Below are positions 52,364 through 62,795 of a DNA stretch of 64,000 bases, piece after piece (the stretch's first letter is position 1; the number at the start of each line of letters is the position of its first letter). A model generated the notes under the pieces. It saw only the letters and a program-made list of their open reading frames with translations. It was not told the origin of the DNA and ran no database searches. A program made the translations under genes and the position numbers. Location: contig NZ_JAQUVZ010000007.1 of NCBI RefSeq assembly GCF_028693135.1, positions 62,001-126,000 of the forward strand. The letters run 5' to 3'. This DNA is from Methanosarcina sp. Lineage in GTDB: Archaea > Halobacteriota > Methanosarcinia > Methanosarcinales > Methanosarcinaceae.

Positions 52364-52511
52364 TAATTCCCTCTTTAATTTCGCTGTCAAAAGTGATATA
52401 TATTGGTATTCTGGGGGACAGTAGGAAGTGATGTGTGAATTACTGTTTATGGAATGTCGGTAAACAATTTTGAATGAAAGGTGGTCATTTTTATGAATTA
52501 AAAAAGTTATT

Positions 52512-52552
52512 ACTTTGGGAGTACGGAGGGCTACAAATACCCCCGCCTCAGG
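52512..52552 (+). mobile_element. Possible transposon-end relic
   Basis: ACTTTGGGAGTACGGAGG...AATACCC resembles the left part of the relic at 19233-19313. Short and weak evidence. The remaining 52364-52770 has no gene. Confidence 0.25.
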
Positions 52553-52774
52553 ATCGTTCTGCCAAAATAGTTAATACTGGTTATTTTTCTTCCTGGCGCG
52601 GTGTAAAGGATAAGTGTCTGGTTAAAGTAATTTAGCTAAGATAGCTATAAATGCTCTCAAAAGGCTAATTACATTTGTCGATTATTTCTTTTAGTTATAA
52701 ACCGTACCTTCAATTAATGGCGGGTCAAAAACTCACCTGTAACTCAATAATAAACTTGGGTGAAATATAAAGAC

Positions 52775-53536
52775 ATGGATAAAGAAGAATTACAAAAGGA
52801 ACGAATAGATTTACTTTCCCAGATTAACGAGCTTTTAGATTTCCCTCTTATTCTGTTGTCAATCTTATGGTTGATCCTTATTGTTGTTGAGTTTGTTTAC
52901 GGGCTTTCACTGCGTTTGCAAACAGCAGTTACTGTTATCTGGGGTATATTTATAGTTGATTTTTTTATTGAGCTGTATATTGCTCCGAAAAAAAAGGTTT
53001 ATTTAAAGGAAAACTGGCTTGTTGCTCTGGCTCTATTTTTGCCTGCGTTGCGTATTCTAAGGTTATTCAGTGGATTCAGAGTACTTAGAGTTACGATTTT
53101 TGTTCGGTCTTTTAATCTTGCCCGGATTCTCTCTTCTTTTAACAGGAGTATAAGGACCGTTAGGCAGGCAATGAGGCAGAGAGGCCTGGAATATGTCCTG
53201 CTCCTCACGACTTTAATAACTGTTATCGGGGCAGCAGGCATGTATAGTTTTGAACGCCCGGGTCTTAGCTCCTATGGAGATGCTTTCTGGTGGACAGCTA
53301 TGATTATGACGACAATAGGAAGCGACTACTGGCCAAAAACCGCCGAAGGGAGGATACTGACTTTTTTATTATCGGTTTATGCTTTTGCAATTTTCGGATA
53401 CATAACTGCAGCCCTTGCAAGTCTTCTTATAGGAAAAGAAAAGGAAGCATCTTCAAAAGAAATTGCAGAACTGCGTGGGGAAGTACAGCGGCTTTCCAGT
53501 GAGATTCGCACGTTTTTGGACCGAGAAAAAAAGTAA
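52775..53536 (+). CDS. Voltage-gated K+ channel-like protein
   Basis: A 253-residue ion channel. S1-S4-like helices lie at about 25-125, with an S4-type run ALRILRLFSGFRVLRVTIFVRSFNLARIL bearing spaced arginines. A pore helix and filter MTTIGSDYWPKTAEGR (about 183-200) and S6 (FLLSVYAFAIFGYITAALASLLIG) follow, then a C-terminal coiled coil (EIAELRGEVQRLSSEIRTFL). The filter reads TIGSDYWP in place of the K+-selective TVGYGD, so ion selectivity is in doubt. The ATG at 52775 is used; GTG at 52760 is possible. Confidence 0.8.
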   Translation: MDKEELQKERIDLLSQINELLDFPLILLSILWLILIVVEFVYGLSLRLQTAVTVIWGIFIVDFFIELYIAPKKKVYLKENWLVALALFLPALRILRLFSGFRVLRVTIFVRSFNLARILSSFNRSIRTVRQAMRQRGLEYVLLLTTLITVIGAAGMYSFERPGLSSYGDAFWWTAMIMTTIGSDYWPKTAEGRILTFLLSVYAFAIFGYITAALASLLIGKEKEASSKEIAELRGEVQRLSSEIRTFLDREKK

Positions 53537-53644
53537 CTTTAAGTGAAGTTCCCTGAACAATTTCTTTAACTACTCCTACTCACTATCCTTATTTTCCTTC
53601 CATTATTATTTTCCTGTCCCGGATTTGAAATATTGAATTTTGCA

Positions 53645-53905
53645 TCACTCCTTTTTATTATCATCAGGGACTTTAAACAGCCTTACCAGTCCTATAAAGG
53701 CTACGAGTGCCCATGTCCCTTCAAGAATCACGAAAGGCATGTAGTCAATAAGTACCGAGGCATAACATGAAAGCCCTGCTCCGACTACATTTAGCATTGC
53801 ATAGGTCTTTGTATCCTGCATCAATATCTTGAAGAGATTCAGGAGAAAAGCTAGTAACAGCAGGAGTACTCCTATTGAGCCTAATATCACTGATAATTCA
53901 ACCAT
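53645..53905 (-). CDS. Small membrane protein, CBU_0592-like
   Basis: An 86-residue protein of three transmembrane helices (VILGSIGVLLLLLAFLLNLF, LNVVGAGLSCYASVLID, ILEGTWALVAFIGLVRLF). The pattern fits the CBU_0592-like family of small membrane proteins with no known function. A TATA-like ATATATAAAT sits about 27 bases upstream. Confidence 0.65.
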   Translation of the reverse strand: MVELSVILGSIGVLLLLLAFLLNLFKILMQDTKTYAMLNVVGAGLSCYASVLIDYMPFVILEGTWALVAFIGLVRLFKVPDDNKKE

Positions 53906-54157
53906 ATGCGGGCAATATATCTTTATTTATATATCTTTTTTCCGAGCTTAGTTTAATAGAATATACGGCTTCGCATTTTCAAATTTAACTATTTCTGTCC
54001 TGCCTAGTTTTCATAAATCTTCAGCAGGAAACCCCTGAGTCTTTAGAGGCTGTCCGACAATTCAATTTCAAGGTGAAAACATTTAATAAATAATGTATCT
54101 AGAACCAATAAATAAGGTATCTAGAACCTTTAAATCGAAAAAAAAGAAATTCTGTTA

Positions 54158-54460
54158 TTACTGATAGTAGTTGTCGAACAGCCTGTTCAGGGTGGGGTGG
54201 CCGCACGCAGTTTGATTTCCATTAGCGCAGGCGAATCCTGACGGGTAACCAGGGTTTACGAAATAATCAAAATTATCAATCACACCATCCCTGTATTTCC
54301 CGTCATTACCGTTGGTTAGTTCTCCTTCTGTCAATTCCGTTGGCAAATCTACGGCTGCAGAATCGGAATTTTCCATACACTTTATCCAATCTATGTTTGT
54401 AGCCGGAAGTACAAGGAATAAAATGAATACGAATGGCAGCAAAGCTCTCTTAAACCTCAA
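54158..54460 (-). CDS. Small exported protein
   Basis: A 100-residue protein: signal peptide or N-terminal anchor (about 5-25, ALLPFVFILFLVLPATNID), then an acidic region and a tail rich in aromatic and small residues, with DGVIDNFDYFVNPGYPSGFAC and CGHPTLNRLFDNYYQ. A relic of the same C-terminus exists at 26470. The terminal AGGCTGTTCGACAACT of the gene is almost an inverted match to AGGCTGTCCGACAATT at 54048, 110 bp downstream, so the pair may bound a small element or form a terminator. No family is recognised. Confidence 0.55.
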   Translation of the reverse strand: MRFKRALLPFVFILFLVLPATNIDWIKCMENSDSAAVDLPTELTEGELTNGNDGKYRDGVIDNFDYFVNPGYPSGFACANGNQTACGHPTLNRLFDNYYQ

Positions 54461-55015
54461 ATTAACTTTCCCCCACCTTTTATATTTCGATTATTCTATT
54501 TTAATTTTCCCTGTTTTTCTAAAAGTATGTTAAATAATCCTGTATTCCTCTCTATTTTTAGTTAAATTCGGGTATTGAAAACAAGAGGTTAATAACTATT
54601 GTTATGCAAAAAACAACTTCCTAACATATGAGTTAATTTTATATAACTGTACCATTTTTACATAGTAATTATATTTCAAATATTAGGTGCCCCGGATTCA
54701 AAAATTGTTCTTATATCTATGAGATAAGTGAGGCAGCCGTATTAATAAATTGGATAATAATAAATTCTAAAAGTTTTCAGTCAGTACCTGGTTTTATTTC
54801 AGGTCTTTAGCTCAAAGACCTTTCTAAAATTTGAAGTTTACAGGTAAATCAGCCTCATTATCCTGACAGGACTATTTTTCCGGTATTTTATGTCACCTGT
54901 AGCGCTTTAGATTCGATCTCTCCCGTACACCTCTGAGATCTGACTATTAATTCAGATAATTGTCCGAAAAATCGGTTTCGTTACAGAATTCAAGAATTTT
55001 GTTACGGAGTTTACT

Positions 55016-57607
55016 ATGTGTCAAACAAAAAGAAAAAGCATAATCGTTTTCATAGCAATTCTCACGTTTAATCTCGTGATTACAGGAAATGCAGCAGCTA
55101 TCGCAATTACGGTAAATAACAATACAGGGCAGGCTGCTGATTTTACATCCATCCAGGCTGCAGTAAATGCTGCAAATCCAGGTGATGAAATACTTGTCAA
55201 ACCAGGCATTTATGAGGAAAATATTGAGATTACCAAAGCTCTGACTATTCTTTCCGAATCCGGCAACCCTTCGGATACAATCATTCAGGCCGCTGATAGT
55301 TCTAAAGACGTTCTCGGCATCTGGGCAAATGAAGTGAGCATTAAGGGCTTTAGTATAAGAGGGTCGGACTCCGGTGCCGGGATTCACTTTATTGGAGCTT
55401 CTGACTGCCGCATTGAGCAAAATATACTCTCGAATAATAGCTGTGGTATCGATCTTTATATGTTTAGCTCAGGTAATACTCTGATTGATAATGATGTTTC
55501 ATATAGCTTTACAGGCGTCAGCCTTGGGGACAGCCAGAAAAATACTCTGAGAAACAACTCTATTTCATACTGTAGCAGTGGAATTTCACTTTTTGATTCT
55601 CCTGACAACACACTGGAAAATAACGCGGTTTCGGAAAACAATGAAGGTATTTCTCTTACTGGTGAGTCAAACGGAAATATTCTGGTTAGCAATACAATAA
55701 AATCCAACAAAAAAGTGGGCATGCACATCTACGAAACTTCCAATAACCTGATTTATAACAACTATCTCAATAATGCAGCAAACGTGGAATCTGAACTGGG
55801 CGCAGGGAAAAATATCTGGAATACAACGAGGTCCGAAGGCACTAATATTGTAGGCGGCTCTTACCTTGGTGGCAACTTCTGGGGAAAACCCGATGGGACG
55901 GTCTATCCCAGGGGTGTCAGGGATACTGACCTTGACGGCATCTTTGATTCCATGTATGATATTGAAGGCAGTGGGTTCATTGATTATCTCCCGCTCAAAG
56001 AATCGAAGTCCACGGTAATTACTGTAAGCAACAGTGAAGACCAGGCTGCCGATTTCACCTCCATCCAGGCTGCGGTATACAGTGCATATCCAGGGGATAC
56101 GATTCTTGTTTATCCGAGCATCTATGTGGAAAACGTAGAAATAAATGTTAAAGATCTGGTTGTTGTTTCGGCATCCGGAAACACTTCAGATACTATCGTT
56201 CAGGCAGCCAGCAGCTTAAAGGATGTTTTTTCTGTCACAGCTGACGGAGTGGCGATTAGCGGGTTCAATGTTACAGGAAATATAAGTTCTCTCCATTCTG
56301 GAATTCACCTTTATGGTGTTGAAGATTGCCGCATTGAAAACAACGAATTATTTAACTATCAGGGTACTCTTCAGAACTCTGTCGGAAACTATACTCCAGC
56401 TTCCGGAAGCAACTCTATCTTAAATCCAGGGTTCGGGATCCGTTTTGATTTCTCAAGCAACAACACGCTTAGCAACAACACAGTCTCATATAGCAATGTC
56501 GGTATCCTTTTGCGCAGCTCAAACGAAAATATACTTCTTAATAACAGGGTATCTAACAGCACTTACGGTATCTGGGTTGATTCTTCTCTCGATAATGTAC
56601 TGGACAATAATACTGCAGCAAACAATAAGATCGGTATATATCTGAAAGCTTCCAGCAGAAATACAGTTGCCAGCAGTATGGCGTTTAATAACTCCGAGTC
56701 CGGCATCAATTTGTGGGATTCCAGCGAAAACACGGTAAGTAACAATACAGCCTCAAACAGCAGCAATGTCTGTATTATTTTACATAATTCAAGCGGAAAC
56801 ATCCTTGGCAATAACACGGTATTTAACAGCAACTATGGTATCTGGCTGGACTCGTCAAGTAACAGTAATACTCTGAATGAGAACAGGGCATCATATAATA
56901 ATAAAGTGGGTATTTACCTGAAAGCGTCAAACGAAAATATACTTGACAACAATACAGCATTAAACAACGATAAGTACGGCATCAGTCTGTGGAATTCTAT
57001 TGCAAATGAACTGGAAAACAACACCGTTTCTTACAGTGAGGTCTCCATCCTTCTGCATAACGCCAGCAAAAATGTGCTTGCAAGCAATACAGCATCTGAC
57101 AGCAGTTATGGTTTCTGGCTTGATTCTTTCAGCAGTGAAAACACACTGAGTGACAGCCGGGCACCAAACAATAGAATTGGCATATACCTGAAAGCCTCCA
57201 GCAAAAATGTTCTAACAGGCAACAGTGCGAATTTGAATTCTAAGTATGGCATCTGTCTGAGCTCTTCCAGCAATAACCTGCTTAACAGTAATACAGTGGA
57301 TTCGAATTCAGGATATGGCATTTGTATTCTGGACTCAAATAACAATACCATCTATAACAACTATCTTAACAACACGAAAAATATCTATGCCGAAGGCAAA
57401 AGCACAGGCAATGTCTGGAATGTGAGTAAAAACTCAGGCACCAACATTGTTGGAAAATCTTTCATGGGTGGGAACTTCTGGGCTTCACCTGAAGGAAATG
57501 GTTTCAGTCAGATACATCCGGATGCGGATGGCGATGGCATTTGTGAGGCAGCTTACGATATGGGTAAAGGAAACATTGATTACCTGCCCCTTGCAGGTTC
57601 TTTTTAA
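55016..57607 (+). CDS. NosD-like beta-helix surface protein
   Basis: An 863-residue exported protein. A signal peptide (about 8-28, ending GNAAAIA) is followed by two units, each starting DFTSIQAAVNAANPGDEILV (the second DFTSIQAAVYSAYPGDTILV near 345), then right-handed beta-helix (PbH1) repeats dominated by N-T-L-x-N-N-x and SSxNxLxxN turns, of 22-23 residues each. A motif NYLNN..NVWN and GGNFW / DxDxDGICDxxYD ends each unit. Carbohydrate binding or lyase-like surface roles are typical, but no catalytic site is evident. No C-terminal anchor is seen. GGAG precedes the ATG. Methanosarcina encode many paralogues. Confidence 0.8.
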   Translation: MCQTKRKSIIVFIAILTFNLVITGNAAAIAITVNNNTGQAADFTSIQAAVNAANPGDEILVKPGIYEENIEITKALTILSESGNPSDTIIQAADSSKDVLGIWANEVSIKGFSIRGSDSGAGIHFIGASDCRIEQNILSNNSCGIDLYMFSSGNTLIDNDVSYSFTGVSLGDSQKNTLRNNSISYCSSGISLFDSPDNTLENNAVSENNEGISLTGESNGNILVSNTIKSNKKVGMHIYETSNNLIYNNYLNNAANVESELGAGKNIWNTTRSEGTNIVGGSYLGGNFWGKPDGTVYPRGVRDTDLDGIFDSMYDIEGSGFIDYLPLKESKSTVITVSNSEDQAADFTSIQAAVYSAYPGDTILVYPSIYVENVEINVKDLVVVSASGNTSDTIVQAASSLKDVFSVTADGVAISGFNVTGNISSLHSGIHLYGVEDCRIENNELFNYQGTLQNSVGNYTPASGSNSILNPGFGIRFDFSSNNTLSNNTVSYSNVGILLRSSNENILLNNRVSNSTYGIWVDSSLDNVLDNNTAANNKIGIYLKASSRNTVASSMAFNNSESGINLWDSSENTVSNNTASNSSNVCIILHNSSGNILGNNTVFNSNYGIWLDSSSNSNTLNENRASYNNKVGIYLKASNENILDNNTALNNDKYGISLWNSIANELENNTVSYSEVSILLHNASKNVLASNTASDSSYGFWLDSFSSENTLSDSRAPNNRIGIYLKASSKNVLTGNSANLNSKYGICLSSSSNNLLNSNTVDSNSGYGICILDSNNNTIYNNYLNNTKNIYAEGKSTGNVWNVSKNSGTNIVGKSFMGGNFWASPEGNGFSQIHPDADGDGICEAAYDMGKGNIDYLPLAGSF

Positions 57608-57756
57608 TGTTCCTTTTTCCTATTATCTTTTTTCCTTTTCTTTGGCATGAAAGTACTGTGATTTGAAAATTACTTTCATTTCTTTGTGCCTGTAATCTGA
57701 AGAATTTCATGTTTGTTTTCCTATTCTCTTTTTTACTCTTGATTTTACTCTTGATT

Positions 57757-58302
57757 TTACTCCTGATCTTCCTCAAGGAACTTATGCAGCCATACAATGT
57801 CAAAATATTTCCCAAATTTGGTTCCGACTTTCCGGAACTTTCCGCATTCAATAAAACCATGTTTCAGATGAAAGTTCAGGCTGGCTTCATTTTTTGAGGA
57901 TACATTTGCAAGGAGGCTTTTCATCTTTTTCTTGCTTGCTTCCGTACAGAGTTTGTCCAGCATCCCGGATCCAAGGCCTTTTCTTGTGTGCCCGGGCAGG
58001 ATAAAATAGGAAACCACACCTGTGTGCCGGAAATTCGGGAATGGAAAATATGGTCGGAGGGTTCCGATTCCTATTATTTTGCCCATTTCTTCTATAACGT
58101 AATAAGGAAAATACTTATGTTCATCCTGCTCTTTTTCACTCTGAACAGATTGAAAAAACTCGGGTCCAATCGGAGTTTCGATATAGGCTGCAAAACTATT
58201 TTCAACGTAATAGTTAAAGACCTCAAGCATTCCGGAGATGTCTTCGGCTGTAGCTTCTCTTATTAAGTACTTTTCGGAATATTTACTTCCTTGCATATAC
58301 AA
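57757..58302 (-). CDS. GNAT acetyltransferase
   Basis: A 181-residue GNAT: YLIREATAEDISGMLEVFNYYVENSFAAY is the N-terminal block; FILPGHTRKGLGSGMLDKLCTEA holds the acetyl-CoA motif (R/Q-x-x-G-x-G/A), and NEASLNFHLKHGFIECGKFRKVG is motif B. It resembles the phosphinothricin/methionine-sulfoximine acetyltransferase (Pat) group. The substrate is unknown. Confidence 0.85.
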   Translation of the reverse strand: MYMQGSKYSEKYLIREATAEDISGMLEVFNYYVENSFAAYIETPIGPEFFQSVQSEKEQDEHKYFPYYVIEEMGKIIGIGTLRPYFPFPNFRHTGVVSYFILPGHTRKGLGSGMLDKLCTEASKKKMKSLLANVSSKNEASLNFHLKHGFIECGKFRKVGTKFGKYFDIVWLHKFLEEDQE

Positions 58303-58780
58303 GAAGTCTTGAAATTAGTATTTAAATTTTTTTGATCAGTGCTACTTTTCCCTTGAATAACATACTTATATACCTGAAACTTTGCAGTAAACAGAGATTT
58401 ATTTCTCCGCTTCTTTACTTTTTATTATACTCAGGGCTACTTCTGATAGTTCTCCTTTGAATCCTGCAGAGGGCAGCTTCACGTTTTTTATTCGTCTTTA
58501 TTCGTTTTTATTTACAGCTGCTATTTGTCATAATTTATATTTATAATTATTTTTCAGTGCGAATATATTTATATACCTATGTTATTCTACTACTTCCTGC
58601 AGGTAAGTATACAAACCCTATCCTGTGTTTAAGGCCGGATTTTGATGTTTTTAATGGGGCATCAGAGTCCAGATTGCTGAGATAAAATTATTTTTTAACA
58701 ACTCAGGCAAGATCCAGCCCTGAGAATAAAAACAAGAGAAATGGAATTTTCTCAATATATTTCTAAGAAGTGAAAAATAG

Positions 58781-59842
58781 ATGTTCCTGAATGAAACCCA
58801 AATTGTAGAAAAGATCTGTGAATTTCCGACTAAACTTGGAGACATCTCCAAAAGCATCTTTGGAGGCATTAGTACCAAAAATGGTTTGATGCACAGGCTT
58901 TTCGTTCCCGAAGGAAGCGATTCTGACTCGCTTTATCTTTGTGAAGGTCTCTGTAAACCCGTAATTTTAGAACCTGAACTAATTTATCCCTATGTCTCAG
59001 GCACATTTTCCGAAAAATTTGCATTTAACTCCTCACCTTACCGTTTTATGCTGCCTTATGAACTGTCAGACAAAGGCAACAGGAAAGATGGCAGAATAAT
59101 CCCTCCTGAAGAGCTGAAAGTCAGGTTCCCTATGGCATATGGGAGAATCCTGGAATTCAAAAATCAGTTCGGTCACGACAACTCTCCTCTTGAATCTGCA
59201 GACTACTATAGTGTAAGGGGCAAGAAACTCCTGGAGTACCTTGGCACTCCAAAAATCATTGCTACTGAAGGCTACCGTTTGCAGGCCGCATTTGATGCTT
59301 CCGGAAATCATGTCTTTGAGGGTGGCTGTGGTATTGTTCTTAATGACCCGGAAAAATACCCTTATGTAACTGCAGTCCTTAATAGCCAGATTGCCAGATT
59401 TTATCCAGCAGTCTGCGAGTCTGAGATGATGTACTCAAGCTCTGTAACCCCTGCAGCAATCAAACGCTTCCCAATTGTATTTCCCGAAGACAGGCTGACT
59501 GAGGATCTGATCACCAATATTTCCGGCTATCTTATGTTCCTTAGCCGGCAGAAGTATGTAGCAGGAAACGATGTTTCGGGGTGGCTCGAGGAGCTTACAG
59601 GCTTTTATGAGCAGATTTCAAACCTTCTCGTTATGGATGCTTACTTTGGAGAAGGTATTGACTCGAAACTTCTGTACGCCCTTGAAGATAATATCCACCC
59701 ATATGCAGGAGATATGGAATCCGAAAACAGTGAAAGCCTTCTGAGTGTACTCTACTACATTAAGCAGAAGATTTTCGAAACCTCTTCCTTTAAAAATGAT
59801 AGTTTTGACACGGAATTTTCTGGAATTCTCAGTCTCCTTTAA
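58781..59842 (+). CDS. Stand-alone type IIG-like target-recognition domain protein
   Basis: A 353-residue protein. It opens with LGDISKSIFGGISTKNGL (about 19-36), the start of the DNA-specificity domain (TaqI/Eco57I-type) of type IIG restriction-modification proteins; LEPELIYPYVSG, FKNQFGHDNSPLESADYYSVRGKKLLEYLGTPKIIATEG and a GGCGIVLNDPEKYPYVTAVLNS (central) with RFPIVFPEDRLTED complete that homology. There is no methyltransferase NPPY motif and no nuclease motif, so it is an orphan specificity unit. A paralogue starts at 63063. No RBS is clear. It may bind DNA or be the remains of split R-M genes. Confidence 0.7.
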   Translation: MFLNETQIVEKICEFPTKLGDISKSIFGGISTKNGLMHRLFVPEGSDSDSLYLCEGLCKPVILEPELIYPYVSGTFSEKFAFNSSPYRFMLPYELSDKGNRKDGRIIPPEELKVRFPMAYGRILEFKNQFGHDNSPLESADYYSVRGKKLLEYLGTPKIIATEGYRLQAAFDASGNHVFEGGCGIVLNDPEKYPYVTAVLNSQIARFYPAVCESEMMYSSSVTPAAIKRFPIVFPEDRLTEDLITNISGYLMFLSRQKYVAGNDVSGWLEELTGFYEQISNLLVMDAYFGEGIDSKLLYALEDNIHPYAGDMESENSESLLSVLYYIKQKIFETSSFKNDSFDTEFSGILSLL

Positions 59843-59967
59843 AAAGTGGAAAATCTGAATAACTTCTATTTGAGGTCTATTCAGAATCTCACTTTTTACT
59901 TTTTTCTCTCGAGCATTTCTAATATTTGACTTACTAGTTTTTAATCCAGAGGAAATCTCCGAGAATG

Positions 59968-60094
59968 CACATTTCGAACCCCTGCCAATATGGGCAAATA
60001 ATGCGCGATTTCAGGTCGTTTTATTGACTCCATGTCAGAAAAATAATTTTTTTGTGCAGTATATTGGTACAAGAATGTTAGGGTTCGAAATGTG
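59968..60094. mobile_element. 127-bp MITE with 14-bp terminal inverted repeats
   Basis: The left end CACATTTCGAACCC and right end GGGTTCGAAATGTG are exact inverted repeats. The interior is AT-rich with no frame. No target duplication is evident. The 59843-60408 spacer contains no other supported element. Confidence 0.75.
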
Positions 60095-60408
60095 GGTGAG
60101 AAGGCTATTTTTGAATTATGCTAAGCTCAGATCCGGGCTTAAACTGTTCCTGACAGCAGTTGCGTGGTGACTACAACAGGAACTTAGATAAATTACTTTT
60201 GCTGTACATACAATTTTTTTTCATCACTTCTTTTTACTACAAAACAAACATTTTTATAGACATCATTATCTATATTAAACCACAGTTTGTTAGTTCCTGG
60301 CCTGGCAGCTACTTAATATAAAAACTAATGTGTATTTGGGGCACACACGACTGCACATGTGGGGAGCTTGAACGCAAATCTCAATAATCATTAGGAAGAG
60401 TGGGGCAA

Positions 60409-62202
60409 ATGGAGATGTCATATAAAATAAAAATATTTTTGTTTATGTTCTTGATATTAAATTACTCATGTGCCGGAGAACTCGGAGTTTCCCGGGACAC
60501 AAACAGTTCAAAAACCATCACCAATATTAATCAAGGTAATATTCTTCTTTTCGCGGGCAACTATTCTGAGAACAACGGTGTTCCGGAAAATGCCTTTGTC
60601 GCAAAGCTTCAGAAGAATGGGACTTCTGACATACTGTATTCAACAATTTACGGGACCCATGAATCAAAAGTCATTTTTGATGATTCTTCGATGGGGTTAA
60701 AATATACAACTACAAGAGACTGTTCTCCCGTTTCTTACTTCATACTTCCGGTTGTGGATCCCATCACTAATTTTGGAATAGATACATATTTAGGATATTT
60801 CAAGAAATCTTCAAAGACATACAATTTCTGTAAATGTGCTTCCATTCCTCTGATTCACTATCTTGAACAATCTAAACAGGCAGGGTCACTTTATATCTGT
60901 GGTTTTACTCCGATGGCCAAATGCACTTATCAAATTTCAATGGATATAAATACGGACGACCCTGAAAGTTTCGTTGAACTCAATAGTCCGGGTTCAAGGA
61001 TGATTATTACAGAAACAGGTGACAAATCAATCTTAAAAAGCTATTATAAAGGCCCTTCCGGCGAACTTAAACATGAAACCATATCCCTGGAAAATGCCGG
61101 TGAAATATCTTATTTCAAAATAATATTTGACGGATTCAACAAAACAAATACTATTGCTGTAAATGATGGCACATGCATAGTTACTCCATTTTATGATCTT
61201 GAAAGGCAAAAATTGCCTTATGTGGATTTCTCAAACGGGTACATCAAGTTCACGGGTTTTGTCATCGGAAAAGGAACATTTCTTGATGTGAATATATATA
61301 GCATAGACCAGTATGCGGACCGAAAGTTCATAACAGCAATTGGAGATAGCAGAATGCTTGCCTTCGGGCTTGATGGGCCGCATCCGAAAAATACGACGGA
61401 ACAGGGCATCAACTACCTTAAAAGCAAAGGGGATAAAGGCACAATATGGTTCGATGTAGGACATCTCAAGACGTGCAATGAAACGGATCTTGAATACCTG
61501 CGGGGTCTGGTGGAAAATGACTCATGGGATACGGGCATACACTATTCAAAAGAATTGACCCTCCTTCCCCTCGAAGAAGCATACAGATTAATGGATGAGG
61601 AGTATTGGTATGTTTATGAGACAATAGGGGAGAAGCCGACAAACTGGTGTTCTCTTAGAAATAGTGATAACATTACACACGCAATTTATGCATATGAAAA
61701 CCTGGGCATGGTCTGGAGGAATGGAAACTCGGGGGTTCATGCTGAACAAAGTGTCGGAAACCTGGACGACGATACCTGGGGATGGTGGGAAACAGCGTCG
61801 TCGGCAGGGATGGCATATCCGGTTTTTACCCACCAAACCGATAAAGATCCCTCTATAGAGTACTCTATAAGCTACCCAAAATTCCAGACATGGGCTGACA
61901 ACTACGATTCAAAGAATGTATCCATAGTGTCGTTTTACGAATATTACATGGTAAATAGCAATACATACGATGCATTTTTTGATTCCCTGGAATATAAGGA
62001 TGATTATTTCACTTTCAAGGCAAACACAAATGGTGTCGATGCACTAATAAATGTAAATATAATTGCCGGGAACAATACGCAGGTTTACGACAATACCTCG
62101 GGTGAATTCCTCGGTTACAGGGTTGAAGGGGATAGATCAATCGCATTCCAGGTTGAAAACAACCACACTTACAACATATATCCAGGGGGCACGGAACAGT
62201 GA
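60409..62202 (+). CDS. Large exported protein, possibly polysaccharide-deacetylase-like
   Basis: A 597-residue exported protein. A hydrophobic start (MSYKIKIFLFMFLILNYSCAG) with a Cys at its end could be a lipoprotein-like signal. The first ~300 residues are a beta-rich region (YFKIIFDGFNKTNTIAVNDG). Residues about 310-440 (FGLDGPHPKNTTEQGINYLKSK, GIHYSKELTLLPLEEAYRLMDEEYWYVYETIGEKPTNWCSLRN) resemble a NodB/glycosidase-like barrel, with possible metal ligands D and H, but no family is certain. A short beta domain closes it. ATG 60409 is preferred over GTG 60400; GGAAG lies upstream. It is likely part of envelope glycan handling. Confidence 0.6.
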   Translation: MEMSYKIKIFLFMFLILNYSCAGELGVSRDTNSSKTITNINQGNILLFAGNYSENNGVPENAFVAKLQKNGTSDILYSTIYGTHESKVIFDDSSMGLKYTTTRDCSPVSYFILPVVDPITNFGIDTYLGYFKKSSKTYNFCKCASIPLIHYLEQSKQAGSLYICGFTPMAKCTYQISMDINTDDPESFVELNSPGSRMIITETGDKSILKSYYKGPSGELKHETISLENAGEISYFKIIFDGFNKTNTIAVNDGTCIVTPFYDLERQKLPYVDFSNGYIKFTGFVIGKGTFLDVNIYSIDQYADRKFITAIGDSRMLAFGLDGPHPKNTTEQGINYLKSKGDKGTIWFDVGHLKTCNETDLEYLRGLVENDSWDTGIHYSKELTLLPLEEAYRLMDEEYWYVYETIGEKPTNWCSLRNSDNITHAIYAYENLGMVWRNGNSGVHAEQSVGNLDDDTWGWWETASSAGMAYPVFTHQTDKDPSIEYSISYPKFQTWADNYDSKNVSIVSFYEYYMVNSNTYDAFFDSLEYKDDYFTFKANTNGVDALINVNIIAGNNTQVYDNTSGEFLGYRVEGDRSIAFQVENNHTYNIYPGGTEQ

Positions 62203-62372
62203 TCATTCCACTAAATATAGAAATGCCGATATATGTTGTTTTTTTACAATAAGGCGGGAAGTCCCCTTCCTTAAATATCTGAGTTTACGAAGATTTTTGG
62301 GGGGAGTAATTGACAACATAATATTGTGATTTATCCCACAATTATTTCCCTTTTTTAATTATTTTTTTGCGG

Positions 62373-62419
62373 TTGTATATTGGATATAGTTGTATATTGG
62401 ATATAGTTGTATATCGGGT
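62373..62419. repeat. 17-bp tandem repeat, 3 copies
   Basis: GTTGTATATTGGATATA occurs twice exactly and a third time diverged (GTTGTATATCGGGTACA). A second short duplication CATGCCATTGTGTC lies at about 62504-62530. The 62203-63000 spacer holds no firm gene; see the small frame at 62661. Confidence 0.8.
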
Positions 62420-62660
62420 ACATAAGACTCACTATTTCCCCGGATCATTTCGTAGTATCATGAAGGAATTGCAATTTCTTCAACTCTTAACCATTTACGT
62501 CTCATGCCATTGTGTCCATGCCATTGTGTCATGCACTGAACTGTATATTTATTTTACATATATTGACTCATTTTTCGATACAACACATTTAGATTTTTGT
62601 GAAATATTTATATATATTGACCTTTTCTAACCCCTGGGGTAAAAGTGCTCTCAGGGCATA

Positions 62661-62795
62661 ATGCTAAGTTTTCCACCTGGAATCATTGATACCGTAAAAG
62701 GTTCAGATCTTTGCTGTGCAAAAGGATTTATTTCTATGGCTCCGAATGCTGCGGGAGCCCGGGGGTCAATCCAGGCAGTTTATTCCCCTCCTTAA
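62661..62795 (+). CDS. Possible 44-aa protein
   Basis: The ATG at 62661 opens a 44-codon frame with ordinary codon use for the genome (MLSFPPGIIDTVKGSDLC..., ending GSIQAVYSPP). No Shine-Dalgarno sequence or family match is seen. It may be a tail remnant of a lost gene. Low confidence. Confidence 0.2.
   Translation: MLSFPPGIIDTVKGSDLCCAKGFISMAPNAAGARGSIQAVYSPP

Noticed and set aside
52141-52431. 96-codon plus-strand ORF rich in Tyr-Ile-Ser-Leu-Leu repeats
   Set aside because: It is a translation of the 13-bp tandem array and has no coding signature.
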